DNA from: Flavobacterium fragile
Lineage (GTDB): Bacteria; Bacteroidota; Bacteroidia; Flavobacteriales; Flavobacteriaceae
Assembly (NCBI RefSeq): GCF_023634865.1
Contig: NZ_JAMLJN010000001.1
Coordinates: forward strand, 248,001-312,000
Length of the DNA stretch: 64,000 bases
Reading direction: 5' to 3'
Within the stretch, counting starts at the first letter, position 1. Each line of letters begins with the position of its first letter. Positions 8,537 through 15,771 of the stretch are shown here, in pieces. The position numbers and the translations under genes were made by a program. The notes under the pieces were generated by a model. The model was not told the DNA's origin. It saw nothing but the letters and a program-made list of their open reading frames with translations, and ran no database searches.

Positions 8537-9517
8537 ATGAAAATAACTGAGCAAATAAAGCTGCCCATCGCCCCAGAAATGGAACTTTTTGAAGAAAAGT
8601 TTCGCGATTCGATGTCTTCTAAAGTGGCTTTATTAAATAGAATAACTCATTATATTGTTAATAGAAAAGGGAAACAAATGCGCCCGATGTTTGTTTTCTT
8701 AACCGCTAAAATGGTTTCGGGTGGTACCATTAATGAAAGAACGTATCGAGGTGCTTCAGTAATTGAGTTAATTCATACTGCTACTTTAGTTCATGATGAT
8801 GTGGTAGATGATAGCAATAAACGTCGTGGTTTTTTCTCATTAAACGCCCTTTGGAAAAATAAAATTGCAGTTTTAGTGGGTGATTATTTGCTTTCAAAAG
8901 GATTGTTACTTTCTATAGATAATAATGATTTTGATTTGCTTAAAATTATCTCTGTCGCTGTTCGCGAAATGAGCGAAGGAGAATTACTTCAAATTGAAAA
9001 AGCACGAAGATTAGATATTACAGAAGATGTTTATTACGAAATTATTCGACAAAAAACAGCTACCCTAATAGCGGCATGCTGTTCATTGGGAGCTTGTTCG
9101 GTTGCTCCAGATGATGCGGTTTTGGTTGAAAAAATGCGCAAATTTGGAGAACTTATTGGGATGGCGTTTCAAATTAAAGATGATTTATTTGATTATACGG
9201 ATGAAGCCATTGGAAAACCTACAGGAATCGACATCAAAGAACAAAAAATGACATTACCATTGATTTATGCTTTGAATAATTGTTCCTCAAAAGAAAAGAG
9301 TTGGGTAATTAATTCTGTAAAAAATCATAACAAAGATAAAAAACGTGTAAAAGAAGTAATCCAATTTGTAAAAGACAAAAACGGATTGACTTATGCCGAA
9401 GAAAAAATGGTGCAATTTCAACAAGAGGCACTTTCTTTACTTCAAGATTTTCAAACATCTCCATACAAAGATTCTCTCACTTTAATGGTAAATTACGTTA
9501 TTGAAAGGAAAAAATAA
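8537..9517 (+). CDS. Long-chain trans-polyprenyl diphosphate synthase
   Basis: 326 residues with both aspartate-rich motifs: 'HDDVVDDS' (first DDxxD, FARM) and 'DDLFDYTDE' (second). The residues before the first motif are small (LIHTATLVHDD), as in enzymes that make long chains. It extends allylic diphosphates with isopentenyl diphosphate, most likely to supply the side chain of menaquinone-6, the usual quinone of flavobacteria (inference). Family names used for such genes are ispB or hepT-like, and I cannot choose between them. Confidence 0.9.
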   Translation: MKITEQIKLPIAPEMELFEEKFRDSMSSKVALLNRITHYIVNRKGKQMRPMFVFLTAKMVSGGTINERTYRGASVIELIHTATLVHDDVVDDSNKRRGFFSLNALWKNKIAVLVGDYLLSKGLLLSIDNNDFDLLKIISVAVREMSEGELLQIEKARRLDITEDVYYEIIRQKTATLIAACCSLGACSVAPDDAVLVEKMRKFGELIGMAFQIKDDLFDYTDEAIGKPTGIDIKEQKMTLPLIYALNNCSSKEKSWVINSVKNHNKDKKRVKEVIQFVKDKNGLTYAEEKMVQFQQEALSLLQDFQTSPYKDSLTLMVNYVIERKK

Positions 9518-9528
9518 TTGTTGTCTTT

Positions 9529-11910
9529 TTAATTTAGTGAACGTAAGTTTTGTTTGTATGGAAATTCTAGGGTTACAATTGTAATTTCATTTTCTTTGCT
9601 AATCATTGAAATTGTTCCGTTTAGTAATTCAGTAAATTGCTTTGCTATAATTAAGCCTAATCCAGAACCTTTGATAGTTGATGTATTACTTCCTCTAAAA
9701 AAGGATTGAAACATGTGTTTTATCTCATTTTCAGGTATTCCAATTCCAAAATCTATAACTTCAATTTTGAATCTTTTTTCTAAGTAGCTAATTCTAATAA
9801 TTGGATTTGAGCTACCAATTGAATATTTAAAAGAATTTGAGATTAAATTATTTAAAATATGAGTGAGTAAACTTTCGTCAGATTCAATAAGTGGTTGATA
9901 ATCTTCACTTTCAAAAATTATTTTTCGCCCATCAATTTCATTAAAAAAATAAGTGTCTATAAGATTTTCAACAAAAGTATTTAAGTGAAATTCTTTTAAA
10001 TCAATTTTTAGATTGTTTGATTCAAAAGCACCATAAATCAGAATGTTATTCATAAGTTCTGTCATTCTATTAACTTCATTATGAATTCTATTTTTTATTA
10101 AATCAATTTCACTTCTTTTCTCATCTTCAATTTTTGCAATTCTAAAATTTAACAATTCAAGATTGGAATATATAACCGAAAGCGGAGTTCTAAATTGATG
10201 TGACACCATGGAAACAAAACCGGATTTCAATTCATTTAACTCTTTTTCTCGCTCTAGTGCTTTTTCAACATTCTCTTTATCTTTTACTCTTTTTGTAATA
10301 TCGCGGCTTGAAGTTTGTAGTCCTATAATATTATTTTTTTCATCAAATAATGTTTTTGAATACGTTTCTAACCAAATATATTTTCCATTTTTCTTTTTGA
10401 ATCGAAAAGTTACAATCTCATTTTTGTTATTTAAGATATTTTGATGTTGTTTCGAAATGATTTCAATATCTTCGGGATGATAATAATTATAAGGATTTTG
10501 ATCAATTAGTTCTTCTGGTTTATAACCTGTAATTTTTTCAGAGTTTTGAGAAACATAGGTTATAGTTCCATCAATTAGATGTTGCATTATCAAATCAGAA
10601 GTGTTTTCAGCAATAAATTTATATTTCTGTTCTGAGATTTCAAGTTTATTTTTAAAATTGATGGTGTCATTAATGTCTGTGATACTTCCAATAATAATTT
10701 TCTTTTGACTACTAATATCAAAATCAATATTTAATTGAATTAATCCCCAAATATGTTCTTTGTTTTTCTTGATAAGTTGAACTTCTTTGCTTATTGGATG
10801 AAGTAGTAATTCTTTTACTTCATCAATGTTGAAATTTTCAAAGTAATTGAATATGCTTGTGCCTAGACAAGTTTCAATAGAATGTTCGGTGATTTTTTCC
10901 CATTGATCATTTAAGAAAAATAAATTCCCTTTTAAATCGGTTTTAAAAATGATTTCAGCAAGATTGTTAATCAAATGATCATATTCGTTTCTTTGATTAG
11001 CTAATTCTAACTCTTTTTCTTTAATGTCGTTGATGTCGATGTGCGTTCCAATGATTTTTTCAACATTGCCATCATTGTCCAATATTTTTAAAGCTGAATA
11101 TTTTACCCAAACATAATTGCCACTCTTAGAACGAATTCTGGTAATCCCTTCGTATTGTTCAATTTTGTTATTGATGTAATCATTTACCTTTTGCTTAATT
11201 CTTAATTTGTCCTCAGGATGAAGCAATGACTCCCAAGTTGCCACTGAATGTTCTAGCTCATCATCCTCATAACCAAGCATACCAAACCAGTTGTAGGAAA
11301 ATATTACTTGATTGGTTTTAATATTCCATTCCCATTTGGCTTGTTTTGAACTTTTCATGTAAAAATCAAGTTCAAATAAAGTATTTTCTAATTTTGAAGT
11401 AACGGTATCTTGACTTAGTCTTAAACCGATATTATGAGCTACAGTGTGAAGTGTACTAACTACATCTTCAGTCCAAATTCTTTCGTTTTCACAATCATCA
11501 AATCCTATCCAACCCCAAAAAAAACCATCCGAAAATATAGGAGTAAAAAGATATGCTTTAATATTTTGCATTTCCATTACTTCTTTGAAAAGGCGATTAG
11601 AACTATCTTTCACTAATCCATAAACAGGTAAATTTTGAGAGAGTGGAATGTAAAGTCCAGGTAAAGTGTCATAATTATGACCACTAAGCTCAGGATTTCC
11701 TATGAATGGTTCGGTATTTTTATTGCACCATTCATATTCGTAGTTTAAAATTAATTCACCTTCAACAATTTCATTTTGAAAAATATAACATCTATCAACA
11801 TTAATATTTTGGCCTAAAGCAGTAATGCAATTTTGAAGTGCGTCGTGTATATTTTTTTCTTTCAGTAGAAAATTATTGGCTTCTGAAATCCCTTTTAGTA
11901 ATAATTTCAT
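9529..11910 (-). CDS. Soluble hybrid-sensor histidine kinase: GAF-PAS-PAS-PAS-HisKA-HATPase
   Basis: 793 residues with no membrane segment or signal peptide. Order: GAF-like domain (about 15-165), three PAS domains (about 190-295, 305-415, 425-540; 'GNYVWVKYSALKILDNDG' and 'NGKYIWLETYSKTLFDEKNN' are typical PAC ends), then the H box 'MVSHQFRTPLS' with His571. The ATPase has 'NNLISNSFKYS' (N box), 'DFGIGIP' (G1) and 'GSGLGL' (G2). It should sense an intracellular signal and phosphorylate a response regulator. The divergent regulator at 12434 is the obvious candidate partner. Its start overlaps the end of the gene upstream by 38 bases. Confidence 0.9.
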   Translation of the reverse strand: MKLLLKGISEANNFLLKEKNIHDALQNCITALGQNINVDRCYIFQNEIVEGELILNYEYEWCNKNTEPFIGNPELSGHNYDTLPGLYIPLSQNLPVYGLVKDSSNRLFKEVMEMQNIKAYLFTPIFSDGFFWGWIGFDDCENERIWTEDVVSTLHTVAHNIGLRLSQDTVTSKLENTLFELDFYMKSSKQAKWEWNIKTNQVIFSYNWFGMLGYEDDELEHSVATWESLLHPEDKLRIKQKVNDYINNKIEQYEGITRIRSKSGNYVWVKYSALKILDNDGNVEKIIGTHIDINDIKEKELELANQRNEYDHLINNLAEIIFKTDLKGNLFFLNDQWEKITEHSIETCLGTSIFNYFENFNIDEVKELLLHPISKEVQLIKKNKEHIWGLIQLNIDFDISSQKKIIIGSITDINDTINFKNKLEISEQKYKFIAENTSDLIMQHLIDGTITYVSQNSEKITGYKPEELIDQNPYNYYHPEDIEIISKQHQNILNNKNEIVTFRFKKKNGKYIWLETYSKTLFDEKNNIIGLQTSSRDITKRVKDKENVEKALEREKELNELKSGFVSMVSHQFRTPLSVIYSNLELLNFRIAKIEDEKRSEIDLIKNRIHNEVNRMTELMNNILIYGAFESNNLKIDLKEFHLNTFVENLIDTYFFNEIDGRKIIFESEDYQPLIESDESLLTHILNNLISNSFKYSIGSSNPIIRISYLEKRFKIEVIDFGIGIPENEIKHMFQSFFRGSNTSTIKGSGLGLIIAKQFTELLNGTISMISKENEITIVTLEFPYKQNLRSLN

Positions 11911-12319
11911 TTGGTTCTAAATCTGTAGTAAACTTATGAAAATTGAAACCTTTTTCCAAATTTAAAAATAAGTCAACATCTTCTGAATGAATTTTTATGC
12001 TATGAATTTCATTGCGACGCTTAAATTCTACATGATAGTTGTATTGCTCTAAGAATAAAAAGCTAAACGCGTAAAGCAAGAAATGAAAAAAAACTACATT
12101 CCATTCAAATTTTATCAAGTAAATACTCAGTATAATTAGATTTTGCCAAATCATAATATTTATGTATGATTTTTTTACTTGTCTAGAAATTTTTAAACTA
12201 CAAAATTCTAAAACATCATATTCGTTTATGAAAGTATTAAATCTTAAATAAGAACTATCAAAGTTGTTGTTTTTTGATAATTTTTCGTAAATTTGATAAG
12301 TCTTGTATGTAAAGTCCAT
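11873..12319 (-). CDS. Unknown small membrane protein, co-translated with the histidine kinase
   Basis: 148 residues that I do not recognise. The middle holds two close hydrophobic stretches ('NLIILSIYLIKFEWNVVFFH', then 'LLYAFSFLFLEQ'), probably a membrane hairpin. The flanking parts are charged, including a C-terminal 'EDVDLFLNLEKGFNFHKF'. Its end overlaps the histidine kinase start by 38 bases, which implies translational coupling. Because the kinase has no membrane segments, this protein could be its membrane anchor or input module; that is inference. It starts with ATG at 12319. Confidence 0.6.
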   Translation of the reverse strand: MDFTYKTYQIYEKLSKNNNFDSSYLRFNTFINEYDVLEFCSLKISRQVKKSYINIMIWQNLIILSIYLIKFEWNVVFFHFLLYAFSFLFLEQYNYHVEFKRRNEIHSIKIHSEDVDLFLNLEKGFNFHKFTTDLEPNEIITKRDFRSQ

Positions 12320-12420
12320 TTTTTACTGTTTGTTCTACAAAACTAATTGTTAAATTTAATCTAGTAGCGTATTTAGCTATTGTTTAAATATTTATGCAAA
12401 TAATTTAAAAAAATATAATT

Positions 12421-12428
12421 TAGTTTTG
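12421..12428 (+). promoter_or_regulatory. -7 element before the AraC-type response regulator
   Basis: TAGTTTTG fits TAnnTTTG and ends five bases before the ATG at 12434, which predicts a nearly leaderless transcript. No convincing -33 box is seen. Confidence 0.45.
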
Positions 12429-12433
12429 CTTTT

Positions 12434-13198
12434 ATGGAAATTAAAAAAACTCAAATACTGTTAGTTGAAGATGATAAATCTTTAGGACAAACAATTTCAG
12501 AATTATTACAGATTAATGATTATGAAGTTATATGGTGTGAAAATGGACTTGAAGCCTTCCGATATCTAGAAGAACATCTTCCTGATATCATCGTCTGTGA
12601 TTTAATGATGCCTGTGATGTCTGGAGAGGAACTTTTCTTAAAAGTAAGGAACTTTAAAAGATTTAATCAAGTTCCTTTTATTATCATTACAGCGGATATG
12701 ACATTTGATAGTAAAATAAAGCAACTTCAAAATGGGGTTAATGATTTTATAAATAAGCCTTTTAAAATTCAAGAATTAATTTTGAAAATTAAAAACTTTT
12801 TAAAATACAAAGATGATTTAATCAAAACCAATCAAGATCCTTTGTCTAAGGTTACTATAAAAATTAGAAAGAATGATTTTTTTGATAAGTTGAATGCTAT
12901 TTTATTAAAAAATATTCAATCCGATATTTCGATCGACAGAATTGCAATTGAAATGTTTGTTAGTAAGTCTACTCTCGATAAAAAAATTAGACTTCATAAG
13001 AAAATGAATATATCATCTTACATACGTGAGTTTAAGATTAACTATGCAATTAAAATGATTGAAGCAGGTGAAAGTAGAGTAGATTTCTTAGCTTCAGAAT
13101 GTGGATTTAACTCTCTTTCATATTTTTCAACTTGTTTTAAAAATTACACCGGAATTCCTCCAAAAGATTACATAAAAAGACTAAGAGTTACACTTTAA
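12434..13198 (+). CDS. Response regulator with AraC-family DNA-binding domain
   Basis: 254 residues. The N-terminal receiver domain has the acidic pocket Asp13/Asp14, phospho-acceptor Asp56 in 'IIVCDLMMPVMSG', Thr86 and Lys108 ('INKPF'). The C-terminal part, from about 155, is an AraC two-helix-turn-helix domain ending in 'ASECGFNSLSYFSTCFKNYTGIPPKDY'. It is a cytoplasmic transcription factor controlled by phosphorylation. It diverges from the histidine kinase operon across 114 bases, so the two probably form one two-component system. Targets are not visible. Confidence 0.9.
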   Translation: MEIKKTQILLVEDDKSLGQTISELLQINDYEVIWCENGLEAFRYLEEHLPDIIVCDLMMPVMSGEELFLKVRNFKRFNQVPFIIITADMTFDSKIKQLQNGVNDFINKPFKIQELILKIKNFLKYKDDLIKTNQDPLSKVTIKIRKNDFFDKLNAILLKNIQSDISIDRIAIEMFVSKSTLDKKIRLHKKMNISSYIREFKINYAIKMIEAGESRVDFLASECGFNSLSYFSTCFKNYTGIPPKDYIKRLRVTL

Positions 13199-13277
13199 TG
13201 TAATCAACATACAACCTTTTTATTTTCATTTCCGTCTGTAATAATATTAGAGGGCATTTAAACAATTATATTTGTTT

Positions 13278-13285
13278 TACCTTTG
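13278..13285 (+). promoter_or_regulatory. -7 element before the ECF sigma gene
   Basis: TACCTTTG fits TAnnTTTG, 18 bases before the ATG at 13304. It also overlaps an in-frame TTG at 13283, which argues against using that TTG as the start. Confidence 0.5.
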
Positions 13286-13303
13286 ATAATAGTAGATTGT
13301 GAA

Positions 13304-13873
13304 ATGAAAGTTATCCAGTTACATCAAGAAGAAAAAAAGCTTATATTATTGGCTGTTGAAAATAATCGACAAGCTCAACAGCATATTTATGCCAAATTTT
13401 CTCCTAAAATGTTAAGTGTATGTCGTCAATATATCAAAGATATTCACCATGCAGAAGATGTAATGATTACAGGATTTATGAAAGTCTTTACGAATTTAAA
13501 AAACTTTGAACATAAAGGGAGTTTTGAAGGTTGGATTCGGCGTATTATGATTTATGAATGTATTGATTTTTTAAGAGTAAAGAAGAATAATTTCAATCAC
13601 CAAGATATTAATGATGTTACGATAAACGAAAACGAATCGGTTTATGAAATGGAAGATTTTTCGATTGATGACATTCAAAACATGATTGATAATTTGCCCT
13701 ATGGTTATAAAATGGTATTTAATTTATATGCAATTGAAGGCTATAAACACCAGGAAATAGCCGAAATGCTCAAAATAAGTGAAGGAACATCAAAATCGCA
13801 ATTGTCACACGCCCGAAAGTTATTGCAACAACAAATCACCGACTTAAAGAACAAATTAAATGGAACCAAATAG
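13304..13873 (+). CDS. ECF-type RNA polymerase sigma-70 factor
   Basis: 189 residues with sigma region 2 (about 20-90: 'AEDVMITGFMKVFTNLKNF', then 'GSFEGWIRRIMIYECIDFLR') and region 4 (about 125-185: 'HQEIAEMLKISEGTSKSQLSHARKLL'). Regions 1 and 3 are absent, as in extracytoplasmic-function sigmas. The ATG at 13304 is chosen because the in-frame TTG lies in the promoter. Its stop overlaps the next gene by 14 bases; that gene encodes a single-pass membrane protein, which may act as its regulator (inference). Confidence 0.9.
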   Translation: MKVIQLHQEEKKLILLAVENNRQAQQHIYAKFSPKMLSVCRQYIKDIHHAEDVMITGFMKVFTNLKNFEHKGSFEGWIRRIMIYECIDFLRVKKNNFNHQDINDVTINENESVYEMEDFSIDDIQNMIDNLPYGYKMVFNLYAIEGYKHQEIAEMLKISEGTSKSQLSHARKLLQQQITDLKNKLNGTK

Positions 13874-14546
13874 AATAGATAATCAAATAAGAGAAAAGCT
13901 GAATGCTAGAGAAATTCAGCCTTCTGCTCAAGCTTGGGATCGCTTAGATGCTATGCTTGCAGTTTCAGAAGAGAAAAAGTCAAAGAAAGGTTACGGATGG
14001 TTTTTTGTAGCCGCTTCTACGATACTTTTTTTCGGATTGGGATTTTTCCTTTTCAATTCAAACGAAACGACAGAAATTAATAATTCAACACCAATTGTAA
14101 CCACTATTAACAAAGAAATTGATACAGTTGAAACCAATAAAATAAATAGAATTTCAATTGAAAATGTGAAACCTATTTTAGTTCAGAATGAAGAAAATAT
14201 TTCAAAAAAAGAAAAACGAAATATAAAATCAGTTGAAATAAATAAAAAGATGAAAGAGGAAAACGTTTTGGAAGAAAAAATAACTCCCCACTCCCATCAC
14301 CCATCACCCATCACCTACAAATACGTTTCTCCAGAAAATTTATTAGCGGAAGTTCAAACAGGTGAAAAGGTAATTATATCGGAGAATAAAATTATTTCAA
14401 AACCTAAAATGAAAGTAGATGCAAATTCCTTACTAACATCGGTTGAGAAAGAATTAGATGAAACACACAAAGAAACCACTTTAGAAAAATTAAGTAGAAA
14501 ATTTCAAGATGCTAAATCAGCATTAGCCAATAGAAATTACGAATAA
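13860..14546 (+). CDS. Single-pass membrane protein, candidate anti-sigma partner
   Basis: 228 residues. A cytoplasmic N-terminus of about 40 residues ('IREKLNAREIQPSAQAWDRL') is followed by one membrane helix (about 43-63, 'GWFFVAASTILFFGLGFFLF') and a lysine- and glutamate-rich periplasmic tail. The topology and the overlap with the sigma gene suit an anti-sigma factor, although no zinc-binding anti-sigma motif is seen. A GC-rich heptamer repeat sits in frame in the middle of the tail and encodes PHSHHPSPIT. Confidence 0.65.
   Translation: MEPNRIDNQIREKLNAREIQPSAQAWDRLDAMLAVSEEKKSKKGYGWFFVAASTILFFGLGFFLFNSNETTEINNSTPIVTTINKEIDTVETNKINRISIENVKPILVQNEENISKKEKRNIKSVEINKKMKEENVLEEKITPHSHHPSPITYKYVSPENLLAEVQTGEKVIISENKIISKPKMKVDANSLLTSVEKELDETHKETTLEKLSRKFQDAKSALANRNYE
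14286..14313 (+). repeat. In-frame heptanucleotide tandem repeat (CCCATCA)
   Basis: Three perfect copies of CCCATCA at 14293-14313 follow one degenerate copy (CCCCACT, 14286-14292). The block is strikingly C-rich in an AT-rich gene and encodes a histidine/proline stretch. Three 7-mers make 21 bases, so the frame is kept. Confidence 0.85.
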
Positions 14547-14580
14547 ACAAAAATCATCATTAATTAAAAATCAAACAGTC

Positions 14581-15633
14581 ATGCAAAAAATTATTTTGTA
14601 CACAATTGTTATTGTGTTTAGTTTAGTAACAAAAGCCGTTGCGCAAGAAAAAACTTTTGAGCAACAAGCTAAAGAAATTGCTTCAAATATCGAAACAATT
14701 ACTACTGAAGAAAAAAATGCATTAAAAAAAGAAATCGAAGCAATCGATTTGCAAGTAAAAGAAGGGAAAATATCTGCTGAAAAAGGACAAGAGTTAAAAC
14801 TAAAAATTGCTGAAGAACGGGCAAAAAATATCGAAACTAAAGTAGCTATTGAAGAAGCTAAATTGGCGCAATTGGTTCAAGATAAAGTAGATGGAAAAGT
14901 TTTAGATTCAGAAACAATAATTAATGGTAAGCATTCAATATCATTTCCTGGAGGGTATAGAAATGGTAAAAAAAATGTTAATAATAAAGAAAGGAGAACT
15001 ACATCACAATTTGTATTGGCAATGGGATTTAATAATTTAGTAACTGATGGTTCTATTGCTAATTCTGATTTTGGTTACTTACGTTCAGTTTTTTGGGAAT
15101 GGGGAATTACCTTAAACACAAGATTGTTGCAAAACTCTAACTTATTGAATTTAAAATATGGTTTAGGTTTTCAATATAATATGTTGCATGCAACTGAAAA
15201 TAGGGTTTTTGAAGATATAGGAAGTGAAACTGTTTTAGTGACTTATCCTTTAGATTTAAAAGATAATCATACATATTTTAAAAATGTTTATTTCGTTGTG
15301 CCTGTTCATTTAGAGTTTGATTTTTCTAAAACAGAAGTAAAAGACGGGAAAAAAATATTCAAATCGCATCAAGGTTTTAGATTTGGTTTCGGTGGATTTA
15401 CTGGAGTTAACACAAATTCTAAGCAATTTATTAGATATGAAACTGAAGGAAGAAAAGTGAGAGAAAGAACAAAAGCTGATTTTAATGTAAACGATTTTAC
15501 CTATGGTTTAAGCACTTACATAGGTTATAGAGCAACCAGTCTATATGTTAAATATGACTTAAATCCGATGTTTAAAAACAATAATATTGATCAAAACAAC
15601 GTTTCATTAGGTATACGCTTTGATTTAAATTAA
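14581..15633 (+). CDS. Outer-membrane beta-barrel protein with N-terminal coiled coil
   Basis: 350 residues: a signal peptide (ending near KAVAQ), then a charged helical region at about 25-105 rich in Glu, Lys and Ala that should form a coiled coil. From about 135 to the end there are alternating strands, with the last one ending in 'NNVSLGIRFDLN', as in small outer-membrane barrels. It follows the ECF sigma factor and the membrane protein by 34 bases, so the three genes probably make one operon, and the barrel may be part of what the sigma factor controls. Exact function unknown. Confidence 0.7.
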   Translation: MQKIILYTIVIVFSLVTKAVAQEKTFEQQAKEIASNIETITTEEKNALKKEIEAIDLQVKEGKISAEKGQELKLKIAEERAKNIETKVAIEEAKLAQLVQDKVDGKVLDSETIINGKHSISFPGGYRNGKKNVNNKERRTTSQFVLAMGFNNLVTDGSIANSDFGYLRSVFWEWGITLNTRLLQNSNLLNLKYGLGFQYNMLHATENRVFEDIGSETVLVTYPLDLKDNHTYFKNVYFVVPVHLEFDFSKTEVKDGKKIFKSHQGFRFGFGGFTGVNTNSKQFIRYETEGRKVRERTKADFNVNDFTYGLSTYIGYRATSLYVKYDLNPMFKNNNIDQNNVSLGIRFDLN

Positions 15634-15661
15634 AATTTGGGGTTAAGTTAAGTTCTCTGTT

Positions 15662-15697
15662 AAAAAAGGCACTTCGATTTTATCGAGGTGCTTTTTT
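15662..15697 (+). terminator. Intrinsic terminator after the beta-barrel gene
   Basis: A stem of GCACTTCGAT paired with ATCGAGGTGC (one G-T wobble), flanked by A6 on the left and T6 on the right, with a short TTT loop. It ends 75 bases before the dnaG start. Confidence 0.88.
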
Positions 15698-15771
15698 GTT
15701 TTTCTAAGTTTTTTTGTTGTTTACCTTTACAACTTTGTATCTTTGAAACGTTCCAAAATAAATCTGCAAAT

